In this document: in pieces, positions 13,981-25,066 of the stretch
Numbering within the stretch: the first letter of the stretch is position 1
Layout: the number at the start of each line of letters is the position of its first letter
Source of the DNA: Dipylidium caninum
Taxonomy: Eukaryota > Platyhelminthes > Cestoda > Cyclophyllidea > Dipylidiidae
Assembly (NCBI GenBank): GCA_017562135.1
Contig: QEYB01000629.1
Coordinates: 496,001 to 560,000 of the forward strand
DNA: 64,000 nt
Direction: 5' to 3'
Translations under genes and position numbers: made by a program
Notes under the pieces: generated by a model
What the model was told of the DNA's origin: nothing
Database searches by the model: none
The model's input: only the letters and a program-made list of their open reading frames with translations

Positions 13981-16900
13981 AGAAGGCTTAGTTTGAGGAC
14001 AGAGGCTCTCACTCCGGCCTGGCCGCGGCCGCCCGATGTCGCTTGGCCTCCTAGCATTGTTGACGCACTGACCAGCATCGCAGCCGCCAACTGCCCCCGT
14101 CACTTAACTTCAAATGCTTCTGAGGCCTCGAGAGGCCGGAGCGCAGGGCCTACGAGCAGGGGGCGGGGAAAGGACTCCCACACGCACATACGCACATACC
14201 ATCGATGCTTCTGGCGGTTACTTTTCGTTACTTACCTCCGGTTACTATCGCTTGCTAACGGTGTCCGTTGACATATAGGTTCAAGTATTCTTCTGTGTTG
14301 AGTGAAACTTACTTTGGCTCATGATGTTATATGACATACTTGTGAAGTTTTCTCCACCGAAACTCATCTGCCAATGTACACATCTCCGAAGAAGAATAAT
14401 AAGATTAAGGTGAAAAGCGTAATCCATTCGGAATGTTATGAGGATACGTGCAAGTTGGTTGACTGTTGGGCAAATACCTACGTTATATTCACTCCGCCTC
14501 TCATTCCGCCTTCCCGTTAGTATGTTATTTTTGTGTCGCCTAAGCGTCTTTCCCTTAGCTTCCCTCAAGGCATAGATATCAGACGACGATGGCTCTCCTC
14601 AGATTCACTTTAGGCCTCGCCGATGTATTTTGAGTATATTTGTCGCGTCTGTCAACCGTCCTTAAACTTAATAGTCACCTTCTCAATCCCGTTTCCATTG
14701 CCACCGTTCATATTCACAGCTTGCGTGAAGATATCGCTAATGTTATCCAGGCTCATCTCCACGTCAGAGGAGACGTTACCTCCTCTGAAAGAATTTACAA
14801 GCGTTGATAACGACAGTGTGGGCAGACATTTGGCATCGGGATGAACTCAAATAATATGTGGACTGATGGTTATTTACTCACTTTTGTTTGCAACGGTTCT
14901 CTCTTCTGTTTCTGTTGGGATTCCAGGCTAACTTGTCAAACCGGAAACCGTGAAGGTTTGCCATCGAGACCGTAGCCCCGTAGCTAATAACTAACTTGTT
15001 CTGTCCTGTGGATCTCCAATGCGATCGTAGTCATATTTTACAGACAACGGTGTGACGGCTGGTATACACATTAACCATAAAGCTGTCATCTCTACTAAAG
15101 ACTGTCACCGTAAAATTCCTCCAGGCTAGGCACAAAGGGGCCAATTGGAGCATGTTTATCAAGTAAAGAAACATTGTTTAGTTATTTCAAAATAAAACAG
15201 ATTTGGCTCAACTACAAGGTGATTCGTGAGAAAGAAGAGGTAGAAGTGTGATGCCTCCTCCTTGAGTACGCTGCAGACCGTCTGGGTGGAGCGGTTCCAT
15301 CGCGTCCATTTCGACAATTTGCTGAAGGCGCCAACTGGGCGGAGTGACGGGAGCTGCTCGGCGTAAACATTTGGCTGCTGTTTTTTGAATTAACAGCGGA
15401 ATTATTACTCATTCCAACAAAAGAAATCAGCAAAAAAGCGGCTTACCAGATGCCAATCACTCAGTGCCTTACCTACGTACTTGAGTGAAAACTTCAAGCA
15501 ACAGAAGTCCTTGTCTCTTCCATAAAAGCATTAATTCCGAAGTAGACGTTTCCACCTCTTGTTTTGGAATGCATTTTTAGCCATGTCGTGAGGCCTATTA
15601 ACATGACTGTAGGCAAGTTGCTTCGACTTCTGGAAAGATTTTATCACCGATTTCCTGTTACATAGCAGGGAGAATGATTTTCAAGTTTAGGGCGCTTAGA
15701 CGAGGCCCTAACGCCATCACCACGACGCATCCATGTTTACGGTGGGAAATGGTCTTGAGGTAGAGGCGAATACTCCATTGTACTCCCTATTATTCTCATC
15801 TCTTCCTAAGGCACGATGATCTTTTCCTCCCGCAACCCCTTTTTGCCTCATTCTGGCACTGATTAATGGAAGTCAATTTCGAATGCAACGGGGATTTATG
15901 ACCACCCAAATGCCTCGCGTCTTGGCAACATTTGGAGGGTGGCCACGCGAATTCGCAGACGACTCACAGTTGTGCCTTTAGTTGAGGATAAAAGTGGCCT
16001 CCAATTTGTTCCGCGAGTTGAGGAGACATTTCACTCGCAAAGTCTCGTACACTCCGTTATAGAAGCGCCTGACACCGTGGCAGGGAGTGGCAGTGATGGA
16101 CTTTTGTCCTCCTCCATCCGGCAATCACTCAACGCAAAAACTTGGCCACTGACAGACTCTTTGGGTGATTCTCAGATCCGGAGAACGCATCTTGGGGACA
16201 GACAGGAGAAACATGCCTCACCGTAGTAAAAGGTGAGCAGGGAGTTTGACCAACATTTTTTAAATGTTGCCACAACAAAGATAAATTTTGTTGAACTGAC
16301 CGCAATAGCTGTTACACTAGCCCCCTCCGTCCTTTGGACACTCGGGTAATGTCCCGACGGCGAGTTACGCAGGCCCCAGCTTCTGTGGGCAGAGACTGTG
16401 TTTGCATTACCTGAAGCGTTATTCTTCCACTGCAACATTTCAACTAATTCATTACTGCTTTTCATTCCTCTCACTCACCCTAAGGTTCAGAAAGCTAGGA
16501 TGCCTTCGGGTGGTGCCTTCCATCCATGCTGCTGCCAAAACAGTAGCAACTCCCGGCCGGCGGGCGCTTTTCACCTAGCAATGCGATTATCCTACCTCTT
16601 CGAAATGAACCACACCCGACGACTCTAGCGACCAATTTGGCTGCACATGCTGAAGTAAATAGGTGAACAGAGAAGGACTGCGTGTCACAGACTTGGTAAC
16701 CAAATTTTGCCAGGCTTCTATGGATAGCTTCGTGCTTTACGCAAGGCCAAAAACTGTTGATTAGGCATTCCTCCATGGTACTTACTCAAGATAAATTGAA
16801 ATTTCCTATGTGGAAGTAGTATTTCGGGCCCCAAAAGAAGGGCTGTCCACTGATCATTTGGCGCGGATATTAGTCAGAAGGTATGTCAATGAACGGGGGA

Positions 16901-18350
16901 ATTTCGGACCGGATATCCTGAAAGCCACTCAAAAGTGACGGCATTGTAGGGTGGATAAGGTTTTTCCTCGGCATTCCCAGTCAGCGAGGAAAAACAGTGC
17001 CCTTGCTAACACATCAAGCGCTCTCCCCGAGGCGGGGAAAAAGAGTGGTTTGTTTAAATTCACGCAAAGGCCAAATTTTACTATTCGTAGTTGCGAAGAG
17101 TCGAAGACCCTCATTAATTGGAATGACTCGTGACTCACGTGTCGACACAACAAAAAGGGAGGAAGCGAGATCCCCTCGCAAAGTAATAGGTTAATGCGAC
17201 ATTGTTGATGGACACTTCCGAGAATCTGGCCCTGATGAGACGTTTTGACCATGGAGACAGCAAACTATGTGGTCGTCCATTGTTCCCGTTCATCCGCTCT
17301 CAGACGCACTTTTCCGGTTACATTTAAAAATGGGGCGAGCAGAAGAAAGATGGGCGAGGCGTGAGTAGTAAAAACCGAGCAACGGAAAAACTTATCCCGG
17401 CAAGAGAGGGGAACTACCCGTCGCAGTCTCATCTTCCGGGGGCTTTTTAATTGCGTGATTCGATCGAGTCATGGTGGACTTGTAAGCTACCTCTTTTTTG
17501 TTTATAAGGTGCTTTTTATGACCAACTTGGGAGTAAGTCGCTTTGAATGGCAGACCACCATCTCGACCGTTCGACAAGTGGTCAACAGGAATTCCCAGAT
17601 CCACGACTTCAGAGAGCGGACACCTTGGAGGACGTGGCGACCTCCTCGCCCCTATCTCCCTCCCCTGCGTTAATGTTCACCATTCGGCTGATCGCATAAA
17701 ATCCAGTAATATTTTACAGAAGGACCGAGGTGTTGAGGCACAGAATGATATAAAGCCTATGATTTTAACCTTTATTGTTTCATCGCCCGCTTTGTACGTC
17801 AAAATGCTTCAAGCGTAATTAATGTCCGCTTATTGTCAGTAGCTACGCACCTTAACTCCTCTATATACCGCGTCGATGGTCTTCTTTAACCTAATGCATC
17901 TTTGAATGATTCATCAACATAATTACTTCCTCCCTCTTTTTTCCAGTTCTCTGCGATATTTTCGGTTCTTTCTACTTTTTGGTAGGATATTCCACACGCA
18001 GCCTAGAGTTGTGCGGCTTTGACAGCTGGTCCAAATTCGCTAGAAAATCAAATGGACCTTAACGCAATCGTTGGGTCTATTTGAATTTTGATAGTCGCAG
18101 ACACCGCCTGGGATACTCTCAGACTGACGCACACATGCATTTCCCCTCTCTGACTAAGATGAACCTGACCATCCTTCCGTCGTCAGGGTGAGGCAAGTTA
18201 CTACGGTGGCATGCACAAAAGTGCCACATAAACTGTCTTAAACATGTTGAAACAAATATCACAACCTATGAACTGTGTCCATCTGATGAAAGTGTACCTT
18301 TTCCTATTTTTCCTTTGTCCTTTTCAAAACACGTTTCAAGTTCCTTCCAG

Positions 18351-18492
18351 GTACCTGACCTTTATACTTAATACGAAATCGCGCTCAAGCAGACATGGAA
18401 CTAGGGCCAATGCCCGCAAGAGGAATGACTCTGATGAAACTTTTTTTGAAGGAAAAAAACTTCAAGAGTTACTCGTCCTTCTTGATTATTAG
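18351..18492 (+). other. Weak candidate terminal exon
   Basis: A long pyrimidine-rich stretch ending CTTCCAG (18,301-18,350) precedes an open frame ending KKLQELLVLLDY and TAG. No recognised homology. Could be chance. Confidence 0.15.
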
Positions 18493-19276
18493 AATTTGGG
18501 ACTCGGATAGGTTGGGTCACACGTCACTAGTTTACGCGCTTGTCGAGCGGTGGTTCTAAAGTTGTGGTCTGCTAATTTGAGTTCACTTGCGATCTCAAGA
18601 CCGCCCTACAATTCATTGAAGGTGTTTAATTTAGTTCGCAATGAAAGTTACTGGCCCAAAAGCGATCTTGTTCCCTAGCCATTAAGCGCTAAGCTATAAT
18701 GTTAGAGACAAATTGTCATCATTCCTCTGAGCTTAAAATCTGTTTCACTTATTACACAATATTAACGGCACTAGCCAAAGTGACAGCTCAATGCGGCTGT
18801 ATGAGGCCTCCTGGTTCGTCTCTAACGCACACAATATCACGGACATGTAGCATATGCTCCTTTCCATCTAATGACGAAACTGACTTTACAGGATTATCAG
18901 GGCGATAAAATAGACGTTCGGTCCTCTTCAACTGGAAATGATTTCATGTTGTTATTTTGTAGCAGCTATCAGTGTCATCACTAAACATTACCAAATCCGA
19001 TTTGTGGCAGTCGATTCCCCTCCCAATGTTCTCAGTAAGCAACTTGTTAGAAGAAAGCTTACTAAGACGATAGCTATTAGATACAGTTTTCGTAGTACCC
19101 AAGTCGGTTACAGTGCTATAAGCATGGGAAAGTGGTCCCTTCGGGTCTGGTTGGGGGGATGAGCCGTGTTCCAGAATGGTTCCCTTCGTGGGTGGCTTGC
19201 CAGACTCTCAGCCAATTATGAGCCTGATTTCTGCTTACCATATGCCTAAGGTTTATTTAATTTTATTGACTAACAG

Positions 19277-19475
19277 GTCGCCACATGACGATGGAAGTAC
19301 TCTTCACCCTATGTTTATTTTCATTCCATCATTGCCGTTTAACCATTGTAACGTAACCGAAGCAGCGCTTCTAGAAGCTCGACTTGCAGTCGAAAACATG
19401 TACACTGAAATAGATAAGCACAAATATGTAGATAATAGGAGGATTGCTTTTTTTCTTGTGATTAACTATATGTGA
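19277..19475 (+). other. Weak candidate exon
   Basis: T-rich stretch ending TAACAG, then an open frame with helix-like TEAALLEARLAVENMYTEID and a possible GTAGAT donor at 19,426. No recognised family. It could be a separate gene upstream of DCP2. Confidence 0.18.
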
Positions 19476-20484
19476 TTTGTTCGGTAGCGTGAAGACTATT
19501 AAACCGACGGTGTTGATGAAAAGCACTTCTTGCTATGCAATAGTACTACTGCCCGAAGCATCTCACCTTTAGTTCATTCGTGGCGGAGTAAATCAGTGGA
19601 AAAGGCTCGGCTTCAGTCGAAATAGGATGATTGGGGGGACAACGAGACCCGGTTACCTTGCCACGAATTGTATAAACACTGAAATCGGGAAGTGCGATTG
19701 AAACCACGTATAAACAAATAACATGTTTTCATACACCACTCAATCATAAAGCCTGTTAGGCGGATGTTCTAGGCGCTAATGGAAATCAGCTTCGGTCAAG
19801 TAATTCACGCAGATTTGGGAACAGAGCTCGATAAAACAGGCCCTTATAGTACACTAGTTGTATGTTATCCTTGCATGTTATGCTCGCTTACGGCATGTAT
19901 AATTACTAGAAGAGAATCATAAATCCTACTTTTCGACAATTCGAGACGTCTTAATGGCCGATCAAGCGGTTGCGTTAATTTATCCACCCTGAATTATATA
20001 CTGAATGCTCAACAGGAATGTTAAACATATATATATAGTGAATCTTTGGTAGTCTTAATGCGTACAGAAGCAGTGCGCTACGTGAATTGCAGCAGTAACA
20101 AGTACTTGCATTGCATGTAAGGCGTAGGAACTGTCAGGAAAGCATTCACTTATCCAGCCGTGGGGAAAATCTACAGAACCTTGGTAAAACTGCTACGACC
20201 GTTTTCCATCTTGTAAAAAAATTCAAAAAACAATATAAATGCAGTCGAAAATTTGCAAAATAGCATATATAGGATCTACCGATACTAACGCCCAGCGACA
20301 TACGAATTCAGTTGTTTTAACCGTTTGTTAACTACCCCGGCGAGGTCAAGCCCTGACCAGGAATATCTTTCATCAATGATAGGGTTTCGGGTGAGTAGTT
20401 CGTAAGCTTCGCTCCATATAGTTTTGGTACTGGAGTAATGTTGCTATCTCTTGAATGACTAGTGATGTTGCTTTTTGGTTTAGA
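19476..20484. other. Region upstream of DCP2
   Basis: AT-rich, with a short (AT)n run near 20,029-20,037. Presumed promoter/5' UTR. No other feature recognised. Confidence 0.4.
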
Positions 20485-20537
20485 ATGCAAAGTCAGCCAA
20501 AAAAGATTTCCGAGGATAATCTAAAATTACTCTATTC
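20485..20537 (+). CDS. DCP2: DCP2 exon 1
   Basis: ATG at 20485, donor GTAAGT at 20538, ends in phase 2. It encodes MQSQPKKISEDNLKLLYS, which aligns with the start of the DCP2 regulatory domain. A pyrimidine-rich stretch ending in TAG lies at 20471-20483, one base before the ATG, so this exon may begin at a cis or spliced-leader trans-splice acceptor. Confidence 0.6.
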
Positions 20538-23500
20538 GTAAGTCTGATTTTCAACAATCATAAGGTCGCTGCCAATTGCAGATTGTTTATATCAAATACT
20601 ATCCTCAATCCCTGAAAGATGACTGGAAGTCTAATTTCGTCCGCATATTTTCTGATTTGGAGTACGCCCATTGGTTTTATTTAGACAATTGTCTCCAAGA
20701 CAAAAACGAAGTTGGACTTGACCTCTTTGGACTTTGTCAAGAAAGTACTCAGTAGTTTTGTTGCCAGGCTATTAGCGTCATGACACGTTTATAATAACCT
20801 CTTTTTTAGTATTCAACCGTTTTCCGAATCTGCTTCGAAAAAAGGTGGATTGGAAGGAAAAGTTCTCCGAGTGGAAGCGTTACCGTGGAACAACGTGCAC
20901 TGGGAGCGCAATAGTTCTCGATGAATATCTGTCTATGGTTTTGTTGGTTAAGGGTTTCGGCAATAACCGTTGGACTTTTCCAGGAGGGAAAATAAGTCAA
21001 GGGGAGACCTTGCAAGATTGCGCCATTCGGGAAGTCATGGAAGAAACCGGCCTTGACATTGAACATAGAGTGGATAGCAATCTTTACCTCGAAGTGATAG
21101 TTGGAGAGACAACGCATCGGGCCTATGTCGTGGAGGGTTTTCCTCGTACTAGTCGACTTCAACCTTCCACACAGAACGAAATAGAGGCGATAACATGGTT
21201 TTCTCTGGCAAGCCTTCCCTCCAACTTGCAAGATAGCGATTCCGTGGTGAAGATGAATTTTAAACCATGCCACTTCTACTGTGTGATACCGTTTGTCCAG
21301 TAAGTGGTTCATATGACTGTGTCATCGCTGATTTTAGAGAGATTAATATCTGAGTGGTTGATAAAAGATATATGAATGTTGCTTTTTTATGTTCCATATT
21401 TTATTTAGCATTCCCTTTCTAATCATGCCCTGATTCTGTCAGAATTATTTTATCCCTTTACTGTTATTATCTATTCTAATCGTGACCTGGTCGAAATGTA
21501 CACTTGCTCCTGGCTTATGATAAGTGTGCTTAAAAATGTGATCGTTAATGCTGTTACTCGTCGATTATTTTAATTTCATCAAGGGGACATATTAAATAAG
21601 TATCTGTAGTACATACGTGATGTCTGCAGGTTTAACAGATTTCTTTTAATGGGAAATATATCAATGTTTGTATTTTTGTTTATTTTCGACTAGTCTCTCT
21701 TATTGCTTATTGACGCTAATCCTGATGTGATTTCTTGTTCGTCTGCTTATGTACTGCTTTATTATAAATGTGTTGTCAAAACTGAAAATTGTTTTATGCC
21801 TTATTGTTTTGACTTTTTTTGTCACTTATCGGCACTCTTCGAGTACTGGTTCTAAATTTTATGTTTTAATTAGTCCTGCTTAACCGTAACAGTTCTTTTT
21901 ACATATTCATCCCATTAAATACGGATCTTATTGTTACTGTTTTACTTTTGGTATATAAAGCAAATATGTAACTGAACTTTGACAATCATATCTCGCACAC
22001 TTCTCACCGAGTATTGTCCCTACTCGAATTCGGAGGATACAATTGATAAAACTAGAACGGCTATTGTTGTAAATAGTTATCGCTAATCTCATCGTTATGT
22101 AAATTTCCCTTTCGTTTTAATTGTCATACAGCGTGCGTTCTCAGACCACCCTTTGGAGTTTTGTTGTCCTCTACAGTGTCATGTAGGTAAGAAAGGGGTG
22201 AATTATCTTGTCGACGTTGACAAATTCCTGGTTTAGCTGTACCAGGAAATCTTTGCTCTTAAATACTTCGGACCTTAGTAATTTGCACTTAAAAACCAAA
22301 GCTATTGTGATTCTACGAAGCTGTTTTCTGTATTCTTTCTTCTTTATTACTTCCTTTACTCGAATTTCACCTTGTTGTTTGCTGAAAATTAGAGTAGTAG
22401 CCATATCTTTACATAATTTTGATTGTATCCTAATGTTTTCGCAAAATCAGCCTTCCTTAACGGTTTGGGATAACCGGGATGTTTGGTTCTGACGCCGTTT
22501 CGTAAATTGCTGCATCTCTTAGCGCAACTTTAAAAATTGACGACTTCTTATGGTGTTGGAGTAAGTGCTCTGAAATCAATTTTGTTGTCTTCGTCTAGAC
22601 CTTTGCGAGATTATGTGAAGTTGCGCCAACAAGGCATCGATCCTATCACCGCATTGAGACAATCGACGCAAATACGGAATCGTTTAGCGCCTTCCACATC
22701 GTGCAACCAGATATACGCTACTACTGCTCCCCTTGTGGCGCCGCAACCTACCTCCGCCTTTTCGTTATCCAGAACGAAGTCAACTGATCGTGCTCTTTTT
22801 CACCCTGCAACGTCGGCGAATCGGTAGGAGTTGTTAATTGTTTTGGTTGATGGTTTGCAGTTGCTTAGAAGTAATATTTTTAATATCTACATTTAGTAAT
22901 AATGAATATATCATTGATATCCTCCAGTTACCCGTTTCAAATTCTACCTCGCTTTTCATAATTTTATAAATTCATTTTCCATAATCTCCACCTTTGTCCA
23001 CGACTTTGCCAAGCGGCACAACTTCTTTTATTTGTTGACTGTTAGGCTTCTTTTCCAATTTTTGGGTTAACACTGTGAAGCTGATATATCTGCTTGCCGG
23101 AACAGACTGTTTAACTTCCAGGGTAAACCCCCCAAAACCCTACCCAAATCAGTCTGAAGGTCTCTGCTGTCAAATTAGAGACACCGGATTTACTGAGTTG
23201 CATTATTTGTTTTTCCATTAAATTCGTCTAATCTGAGACGGTTAATGATTTTTGAGGGTGGCCTCCGATGCACACGGGATGGAAGTGGTGTCCGTGGAAT
23301 TGATAGTGAACTTTAATTTTTTCAATTACTTTTGTCACTCCTGTCATCGAACTCCAAATATTTAATTGGCCGTTCAAGACCTGCCTCCCTGGATCCGTAA
23401 GAAGGGAATAAGCCTTGTATGCCCAACCCCTGGTGTGCTTGCCCCTTTTTCTTCTTCACTTTTCTGGGAATCGTTCATAGACAGTTGGTGGGTAATGTGA

Positions 23501-23954
23501 GACAGATATAAGGGGATCTTAGTATCACGTGACTGGAGTTGAGATCGAGTCGTTAGACTTGGCTCTTTTTACATTTTAGCCCTCCGTCAAAGTCCTCTAC
23601 TTCACTGGTTCGTTCCCCACCCACCATGGTGAGTCCAGTCAGTGATCACTAGACGTCATTTCAATTTTTTGTTACATTTCCTTGAAGCATCAACTAAACA
23701 GGATTGCCTGGTTATTAGTTCACGATATTCTTATCGCCCTCTTTGTTTCCATTCAGAACAACGAGACGCGCATTCTTAATGTGGAACCCACTCGGGAGAA
23801 AAATAGCATTTGGGGTGGCCAAGTTACAATAAACGCCAAAGCTCTTGTGGACATCCTTGCGCCCTTACCCCAACCTATGCATTCATTGCCGACTCTAAAA
23901 ATCTTCGATGACGTGAACGAGTGTCGTCCTTTTTCCCCCCTCTCTACCATCTGA
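20485..23954 (+). CDS. DCP2: mRNA-decapping enzyme 2 (DCP2), six exons, apparent frame break in exon 2
   Basis: Exons: 20485-20537, 20582-20744, 20810-21299, 22599-22823, 23580-23628, 23757-23954. DCP2 removes the m7G cap from mRNA in the cytoplasm as the catalytic partner of DCP1. Visible in order: an N-terminal regulatory domain (ISEDNLKLLYS in exon 1; EYAHWFYLD in exon 2), Box A (WKRYRG), the full Nudix box in exon 3 (G-x5-E-x7-REVMEETGL, about residues 132-154 if one base is restored), Box-B-like NEIEAITWF, then PLRDYVKLRQ, the segment that follows IPF in animal DCP2. Intron phases agree at every junction except exon 1 to exon 2, where a single-base shift inside exon 2 is needed. Exons 5 and 6 are unconserved tail and rest on splice sites and phase alone. 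About 392 aa against 420 in human. The usual FPKGK before the box reads FPGGK. Identity is firm; the first 70 codons and the tail are less certain. Confidence 0.85.
20582..20744 (+). CDS. DCP2: DCP2 exon 2 (regulatory domain, frame break)
   Basis: Acceptor TTGCAG, donor GTACTC. The first part reads best in the frame continuing exon 1 (LFISNTILNP, like SRFIINLP of other DCP2s) but meets TGA at 20613. The second part reads EYAHWFYLDN one frame over and joins exon 3 in correct phase. The two frames differ by a single base near the CCC at about 20610-20613. Confidence 0.7.
20810..21299 (+). CDS. DCP2: DCP2 exon 3 (Nudix catalytic domain)
   Basis: Acceptor TTTTTTAG, donor GTAAGT. Carries FNRFPNLL, Box A WKRYRG, the Nudix box and VIPFVQ. 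The TAA directly after the last Gln codon lies inside the GTAAGT donor, so the exon does not terminate here. The next exon restores the conserved PLRDY. Confidence 0.93.
21300..22598 (+). other. DCP2: DCP2 intron 3 (1,299 nt)
   Basis: Markedly T-rich on the plus strand. Joins VIPFVQ to PLRDY in phase 2. No other feature recognised. Confidence 0.8.
22599..22823 (+). CDS. DCP2: DCP2 exon 4 (post-Nudix PLRDY segment)
   Basis: Acceptor TCGTCTAG completes the phase-2 Gln codon from exon 3 and then reads PLRDYVKLRQQGIDPITALR, matching the segment after the Nudix domain. The remainder is Ser/Thr/Pro/Ala-rich and disordered-looking. Either the protein stops at TAG 22825-22827 or splicing at GTAGGA (22824) continues into exon 5. 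Confidence 0.8.
22824..23579 (+). other. DCP2: DCP2 intron 4 (756 nt, tentative)
   Basis: GTAGGA to TTTTAG. If DCP2 instead stops at 22,827, this is 3' UTR. Confidence 0.45.
23580..23628 (+). CDS. DCP2: DCP2 exon 5 (probable short tail exon)
   Basis: Flanked by TTTTACATTTTAG and GTGAGT. Starts with one base that completes the exon 4 codon (Arg) and ends in phase 0. Encodes PPSKSSTSLVRSPPTM. No family conservation is expected in this tail; support is splice signals and phase. Confidence 0.5.
23757..23954 (+). CDS. DCP2: DCP2 exon 6 (probable C-terminal exon)
   Basis: Strong acceptor (CTCTTTGTTTCCATTCAG), phase 0, open for 65 codons to TGA at 23952. Contains AKALVDILAPL, resembling the short helical leucine-rich motifs in fungal DCP2 tails that bind EDC3/LSm-type partners (inference). 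It could belong to another transcript. Confidence 0.5.
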   Translation, partial: NNETRILNVEPTREKNSIWGGQVTINAKALVDILAPLPQPMHSLPTLKIFDDVNECRPFSPLSTI

Positions 23955-24132
23955 TAACTTGCCCATTCTTTATACCGGTTTCCTAGACCTCGTTGAACGA
24001 GTTATGAAGTATTTTTTATTTAAATGGTTTGAATTCGTCATTTCTCGTTTCCTACTACTGTCTCCTTTTCCGTGTACTGGCGATTACCGACCTCATGTTT
24101 TCTAGGGAACCGCTAACTTGCAGCATTGTAGC

Positions 24133-24138
24133 TTTATT
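24133..24138 (-). terminator. Possible NNT polyadenylation signal AATAAA
   Basis: TTTATT on plus reads AATAAA on minus, 785 nt after the NNT stop. If both this and the DCP2 hexamer at 24531 are used, the two 3' UTRs overlap by roughly 400 nt. Confidence 0.25.
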
Positions 24139-24530
24139 TAAGAAGCATTGCAGTTGACTAATAATGTGATTTGGGTGTTCCACACTGAATTAATCATATT
24201 TTACTACCTGGGGGTTCCGCTCCGCCTCACTGTCGGATTTTACAATGGCTAAGTTGTTCGGTGTATACTTCACGGCGTGGGTAGAACCGCGCCCAAAGGA
24301 GAAAACCTCTTTCCTCCTAAAGGCTGATTCGTAAGTTTTACCTTAGGTTGAGTGAACAAACCCAGCGTTGATTGGTCGTCGCTCCCAATGCCCACCTGAA
24401 AAGTACCCGAGGTGCGGAAACAGTGAAATAATCTAGGAATTCTGATGCGTCTTTTCCCTTTGGATCACTCAGGGCTCGTGTTTTTTCGAGCAATCAAACT
24501 GTTAATTACGGGTCATCTTCGGACTCGCTG

Positions 24531-24536
24531 AATAAA
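24531..24536 (+). terminator. Possible DCP2 polyadenylation signal AATAAA
   Basis: AATAAA on the plus strand, 577 nt after the DCP2 stop and before the NNT stop. A hexamer alone is weak evidence. Confidence 0.3.
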
Positions 24537-24922
24537 TTTCGACATCTCGGTTAATCCATTTGAATATTTCAGTAATGCCAACAATTAAGTCATATTTTAC
24601 CTCCTTGTTGCGTATCCCACTTCGTGGACTGGGTCATGTGCTGGGTGACTCGATTCTCCCATCACAGAATCTCGCCCCTAATTGCCGTGACGTATTCTAC
24701 TCCCTCAGTTTACGTTAGTCTCACTTCTATCTTTTAGTTGCTGTGGCTACAGTTCTTGTCTCCTTTTCGCTTAAACCTGTTGGAGTTTTAGTAGATGGAC
24801 GAGCCGTCGCAATCGGAGTTCCAAACTTAGTGGGTTAATGTCAGGAGTTTTGTATTGTTTCATAGATGCTAGATCAGACAAAATTCGGAAGCAAGATAAA
24901 GAGAGAATTGACGCCGCCTAAT

Positions 24923-25066
24923 TTACTCCTGCGAGTTGAAGTGGGCCAATAAACCATCGCAAATTTTCTTCGCATCCCCCAGGAGCATGTCCGTGTTCTC
25001 TTTGAAGAACACTGGATTGTCTACAGCCGCGTATCCTACGCCCAAAGTACGCTTCACAATAATGAC
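24923..25066 (-). CDS. NNT: NNT exon 17 (C-terminus)
   Basis: [40 protein letters not shown], ending SQE and TAA at 24925-24923. A 56-nt intron precedes it. Confidence 0.96.
   Translation of the reverse strand, partial: VIIVKRTLGVGYAAVDNPVFFKENTDMLLGDAKKICDGLLAHFNSQE

Larger units (their letters stand above)
1..18350. other. Gene-poor stretch, no supported gene
   Basis: Both strands contain only short ORFs, the longest being 154 codons on minus at 8,860-9,324, a length expected by chance in a window this size. No recognisable domain, RNA gene or transposase/reverse-transcriptase signature was seen. Compositionally more balanced than the AT-rich DCP2 and PDP neighbourhoods. Confidence 0.5.
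23955..24922. other. Convergent DCP2-NNT interval
   Basis: 968 nt between two stop codons on opposite strands, presumably 3' UTRs. No ORF or RNA gene is recognised here apart from the two hexamers listed separately. Confidence 0.6.

Noticed and set aside
18280..18300. CTGATGA, the core of hammerhead ribozymes
   Set aside because: No GAAA core with flanking stems at the right distance.
20806..21312. 168-codon ORF on the minus strand
   Set aside because: It is the antisense shadow of the DCP2 Nudix exon, which has full motif support on plus.
23757..23954. Possible GRASP-domain fragment (NETR...P...WGG)
   Set aside because: Spacing between Pro and WGG does not match GRASP proteins, and phase fits better as the DCP2 tail.
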